In this document: positions 61,425 through 64,000 of the stretch, in pieces | Position numbering within the stretch: position 1 is the stretch's first letter | Layout: each line of letters opens with the position of its first letter | Origin: Lunularia cruciata | Lineage: Eukaryota; Streptophyta; Marchantiopsida; Lunulariales; Lunulariaceae | Direction of reading: 5' to 3' | Assembly: GCA_948567375.1 (NCBI GenBank) | Contig: OX419755.1 | Coordinates: 55,260,291 to 55,324,290 of the forward strand | Length of the DNA: 64,000 nt | Notes under the pieces: model-generated | Database searches by the model: none | Seen by the model: only the letters and a program-made list of their open reading frames with translations | What the model was told of the DNA's origin: nothing | Translations under genes and position numbers: made by a program

Positions 61425-62488
61425 TAGCCACTCTTACACAATCATCTAAAATGCGAGTGATGTCAACCAAACAGGAAGGAGGTGAAGGTTCTCTGAAATG
61501 CATGGGATCACCAACTCCTTCCACAGATGGAGGAAGGAGTGAAGGGGAAGAAGAGTGAAAAGGAGTTATCTCAACAAAGGGTAAGGGCTGTGTCTCAACA
61601 CGAATCTGTTGAGCACCTATTCACAAATGGTACATTTAGTTATCCATCAAGTACAAGTTCATACTTGAATATACAAATACACAAGTTCACAAGTTCTTTA
61701 ATTCAAGCTTCTTAAATGAATTCATTTATTAAATCCGGTAATGGTATATACAAAAGAACTTTGTATGTTTTCCAACATACAAAGATATGACAATATATAT
61801 ATATATGACAAAACTCAAACCTAAAACTCAATCACTCACCATCCTCATCCTCTCCCTCATGCTCCCCATCATCAATAGTCTCGTCCTCATCCGAGCTATC
61901 TGCATCCTCATGATCATCACCATGCTCTCCCTTGTGTATAATCTCCTCCTCTCCATCACTCAGGTACATGATCTCCTCCTCTGGAATGAAACCTCTCTCC
62001 ACAAAGAGATAAGTGAGTACCTATCCAAGGAAGGTGACTCTAAACCTACGCCCCTTAGGACTCATCACTTGGGTTTGCAAACTCCCCACCTCCGCAATGC
62101 TAGCTCTAAAAGCCAACTCTCCCCAATCATAATCTTCCACACCAAATCTCCTCAACTTGGTCTTGGTGTTGAGTACCAAATGCCCATGTACAATCTTGGG
62201 CCTAATAGTGGGTGCAACTAGTGCACCCATCAATTGGAAGAAAGCTCTGAATGCAGGATATACACATTGCCTTGCAAGATATCTTTTTGCAACCCTGTCT
62301 CTTTGTGGAAACCAGTCTGAGACAGATGTGTAAGGAACTGTCCTCCGTCTTGGTGTTCTCCCCCTGGCATTGGCAAGTGCATATCTAACTATATCTGCAG
62401 TCAATTGAAACTGCCTACCTCTTACCAAACCTGTGCAAGATACCTTGTCCCATGTACTCATAAACTCTGTACATGGAATGACCTGCAC
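61425..62488 (-). pseudogene. Unidentified minus-strand transposon-like gene, upstream part
   Basis: The minus strand has an acceptor-like TTGTGCAG just before 62481, then an open frame to 62021: EFMSTWDKVSCTGLVRGR, TVPYTSVSDWFPQRDRVA, DYDWGELAFRASIAEV and SLQTQVMSPKGRRFRV. This recalls plant-transposon proteins of the 'putative plant transposon protein' kind, but I cannot place it. Further on, at about 62000-61830, comes an acidic stretch (GFIPEEEIMYLSDGEEE, then HEDADSSDEDETIDDG), then a Pro/Ser-rich segment up to the gypsy LTR. The coiled coil continues beyond the insertion at 55852. Confidence 0.5.
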
Positions 62489-62524
62489 AACCCACCAAAA
62501 AAATTCAGCTCAAACTTATCTCAG

Positions 62525-63085
62525 GAGTTAGACTCAGGGGTGACGCCGGGTGCCGCTGGGAGGCACTGGATGACGCTCGCACACAGTCTTGGAGAAACGC
62601 GGGAGCCGCTGGTGGGCGCTCGGGGCCGCACTCGGGTGACGCCGGGTGACGTTGGGTGGCGCTCCCGACCCCCCGTGGTGCCTACGAGCACCGCGAGGGC
62701 GCTCGAGGCCACGAGGCACCGCCTGCGGACGCTGCACGTAGGCACAGGTCCGTGGGATGGCACGACGGGACTGCACCAGGTCCGCACGCGGATGCTGGTT
62801 GCCGCCCGGGGCCGCGCAAAGATGCTCGTGCGCCCCTTTAAGGAGACGCAAATGCCACTCGGCGACGCTGGTAAGCGCCCCTGGACAGGAGTTTGGTCAA
62901 GCAGGTCTGCATAGCCCCAGGGGGACGCTGGGGCCGCGGAGGGGCACTGGTAGGTGCACGGGGAAGGCGCTCATGCGCAGGGGTTTAGGGTTTGGGATGG
63001 CGCTGGGTGATGCTGGATGCCGTGGGGAGGCGCTGGTTGGTGCTGCGGGACAGGCTGGGAGGCACTGGGTAGCGCTGATGATCAG
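62525..63085. repeat. GC-rich array with ~10-bp period
   Basis: Recurring GACGC(C/T)GGGTG, GGCGCTGG, GGCACTGG and GCCGCTGG motifs every 10-20 bases in very GC-rich DNA. Frames here on both strands are by-products of the repeat, not genes. The motif is like that at 53740-54110, on the other side of the coiled-coil gene. Confidence 0.75.
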
Positions 63086-64000
63086 GTACCAATTTAGAGC
63101 AATAAACTTCACAAATCAAGATTGAATGTCAATAAAACAATGGGAAATGTTTGGAAAGTACCTCAGGCCTTGGATAGTGAAGTCCAAGCGTTATCTTAAG
63201 CGTTATCTTATCTTAAGCCCCATTACATCGAGATCGACCTCCCGAATTCCGGAAATAGCAGTTCGAGCTTGATGTTTGTCCAGCCAGCACCACTTGATGA
63301 AATTGGTTGGGTGTTGAATGGTATGGAATGCAATGAGCCAATCTCCTTCCTGAGTATTTCTCATGTCAGGCCATCAACTATCTTCTTGTATCCCCAGATT
63401 TTGGCCATGGTAAAAAAGAATGAGCTATTCACTCTCTAAAACTCTTCTCAATGTTGAGTGTTGTGCTTCAAGCCAGCCAGCCAGTACCTTGCCTCTCTAC
63501 TTCCTCTTGAGATGATTCTCTAAACTCTCTTCCCAGTCTCTCAAAAGGTCTCACTTGCACACACACTATTCTTCACGAATTGACTTTCGAATGGCTTTCA
63601 GCACCCTCTGCCTTGCAAAATTGGAATGGCCACCACCCTCTGCCTTGCAAAATGATCCTTGAATGGCCAGCATCCTCTGCCTCACAAAATTCGAATGCAC
63701 CCTCTGCCTCGCAAAATGATCCTCGAATGGCCAACACCCTCTACCTCGCAAAATTCAAATGGCCAGCACCCTCTGCCTCATGAAATGATTCTCTAGCCTC
63801 TTGTATAAATTACTCGTGATTTTCTGATCCAAACACCCCACACACTCAAGAAAAGATCTTGCCAATGACAGGAAAGGAAATGAACACACGTTTATATAAC
63901 CCAAGCTGACAGGAAAATACTCAATCCTCAACATGCAAAAATGCATTTTTCACACCCAAAAACCCAAATTCCGAGCGGCAACATGCGGCACTCCACGTCG
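63086..64000. other. Window end, no gene recognised
   Basis: Apart from the minisatellite and a small direct repeat (AGCGTTATCTTA, 63190-63215) I see nothing. Reading frames come from the repeats. Confidence 0.5.
63580..63795. repeat. Minisatellite with CACCCTCTGCCTCGCAAAA unit
   Basis: About six imperfect copies of CACCCTCTGCCT(C/T)GCAAAAT followed alternately by GATCCT(C/T)GAATGGCCA or TCGAATGGCCA, spaced roughly 27-38 bp. Confidence 0.85.

Noticed and set aside
62534..63112. Arg/Pro/Ala-rich frames on both strands
   Set aside because: They result from the GC-rich periodic repeat; stop codons are rare there because of composition.

Overview
The window looks like nuclear DNA from a land plant with motile sperm (bryophyte, lycophyte or fern). 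Several genes are split by short GT-AG introns and their products match plant families: a NOMO protein, red chlorophyll catabolite reductase, ATG10, and a CPSF-A/DDB1-like protein. An axonemal ZMYND12-like TPR gene fits a plant that still makes flagella. Chromodomain Ty3/gypsy and Ty1/copia elements are also typical of plants. No bacterial operon, rRNA, tRNA or CRISPR array was recognised. The species call is inference from content only.

Left part, 1-18.2 kb (+ strand): a NOMO gene (26 exons traced, 1629-15264) reads to its stop without a break. Its signal-peptide exon was not found. One 4.3-kb intron is filled with a diverged repeat family and holds a solo copia LTR with a 5-bp target duplication. 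Two of its introns use GC-AG boundaries. About 1.2 kb downstream lies the ZMYND12-like TPR gene, ending at 18213.

18.2-31.4 kb: mostly non-coding with decayed copia-like traces, one intronless GC-rich gene for a disordered 584-residue orphan protein (25520-27274), a diverged ~0.85-kb tandem duplication (27.6-29.3 kb), and a G-box/ABRE-rich promoter-like block at 29.3-29.45 kb.

31.4-46.7 kb: red chlorophyll catabolite reductase (+) converges on ATG10 (-). Both act in senescence, chlorophyll breakdown and autophagy. An AT-rich block and a degenerate copia element separate them from a CPSF-A/DDB1-like gene on the minus strand. That gene carries several frame breaks and in-frame stops, and its C-terminal exons are missing where the copia remnant begins; I call it a pseudogene.

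46.7-64 kb: transposon territory. It holds a ~1.1-kb MITE, a related Harbinger-like element with a Myb/SANT-like ORF broken by one stop, and a 5.6-kb chromodomain Ty3/gypsy element (55853-61424) with two LTRs. The gypsy element sits inside an unidentified minus-strand coiled-coil/acidic gene that is itself flanked by GC-rich arrays with a ~10-bp period. A minisatellite ends the window.
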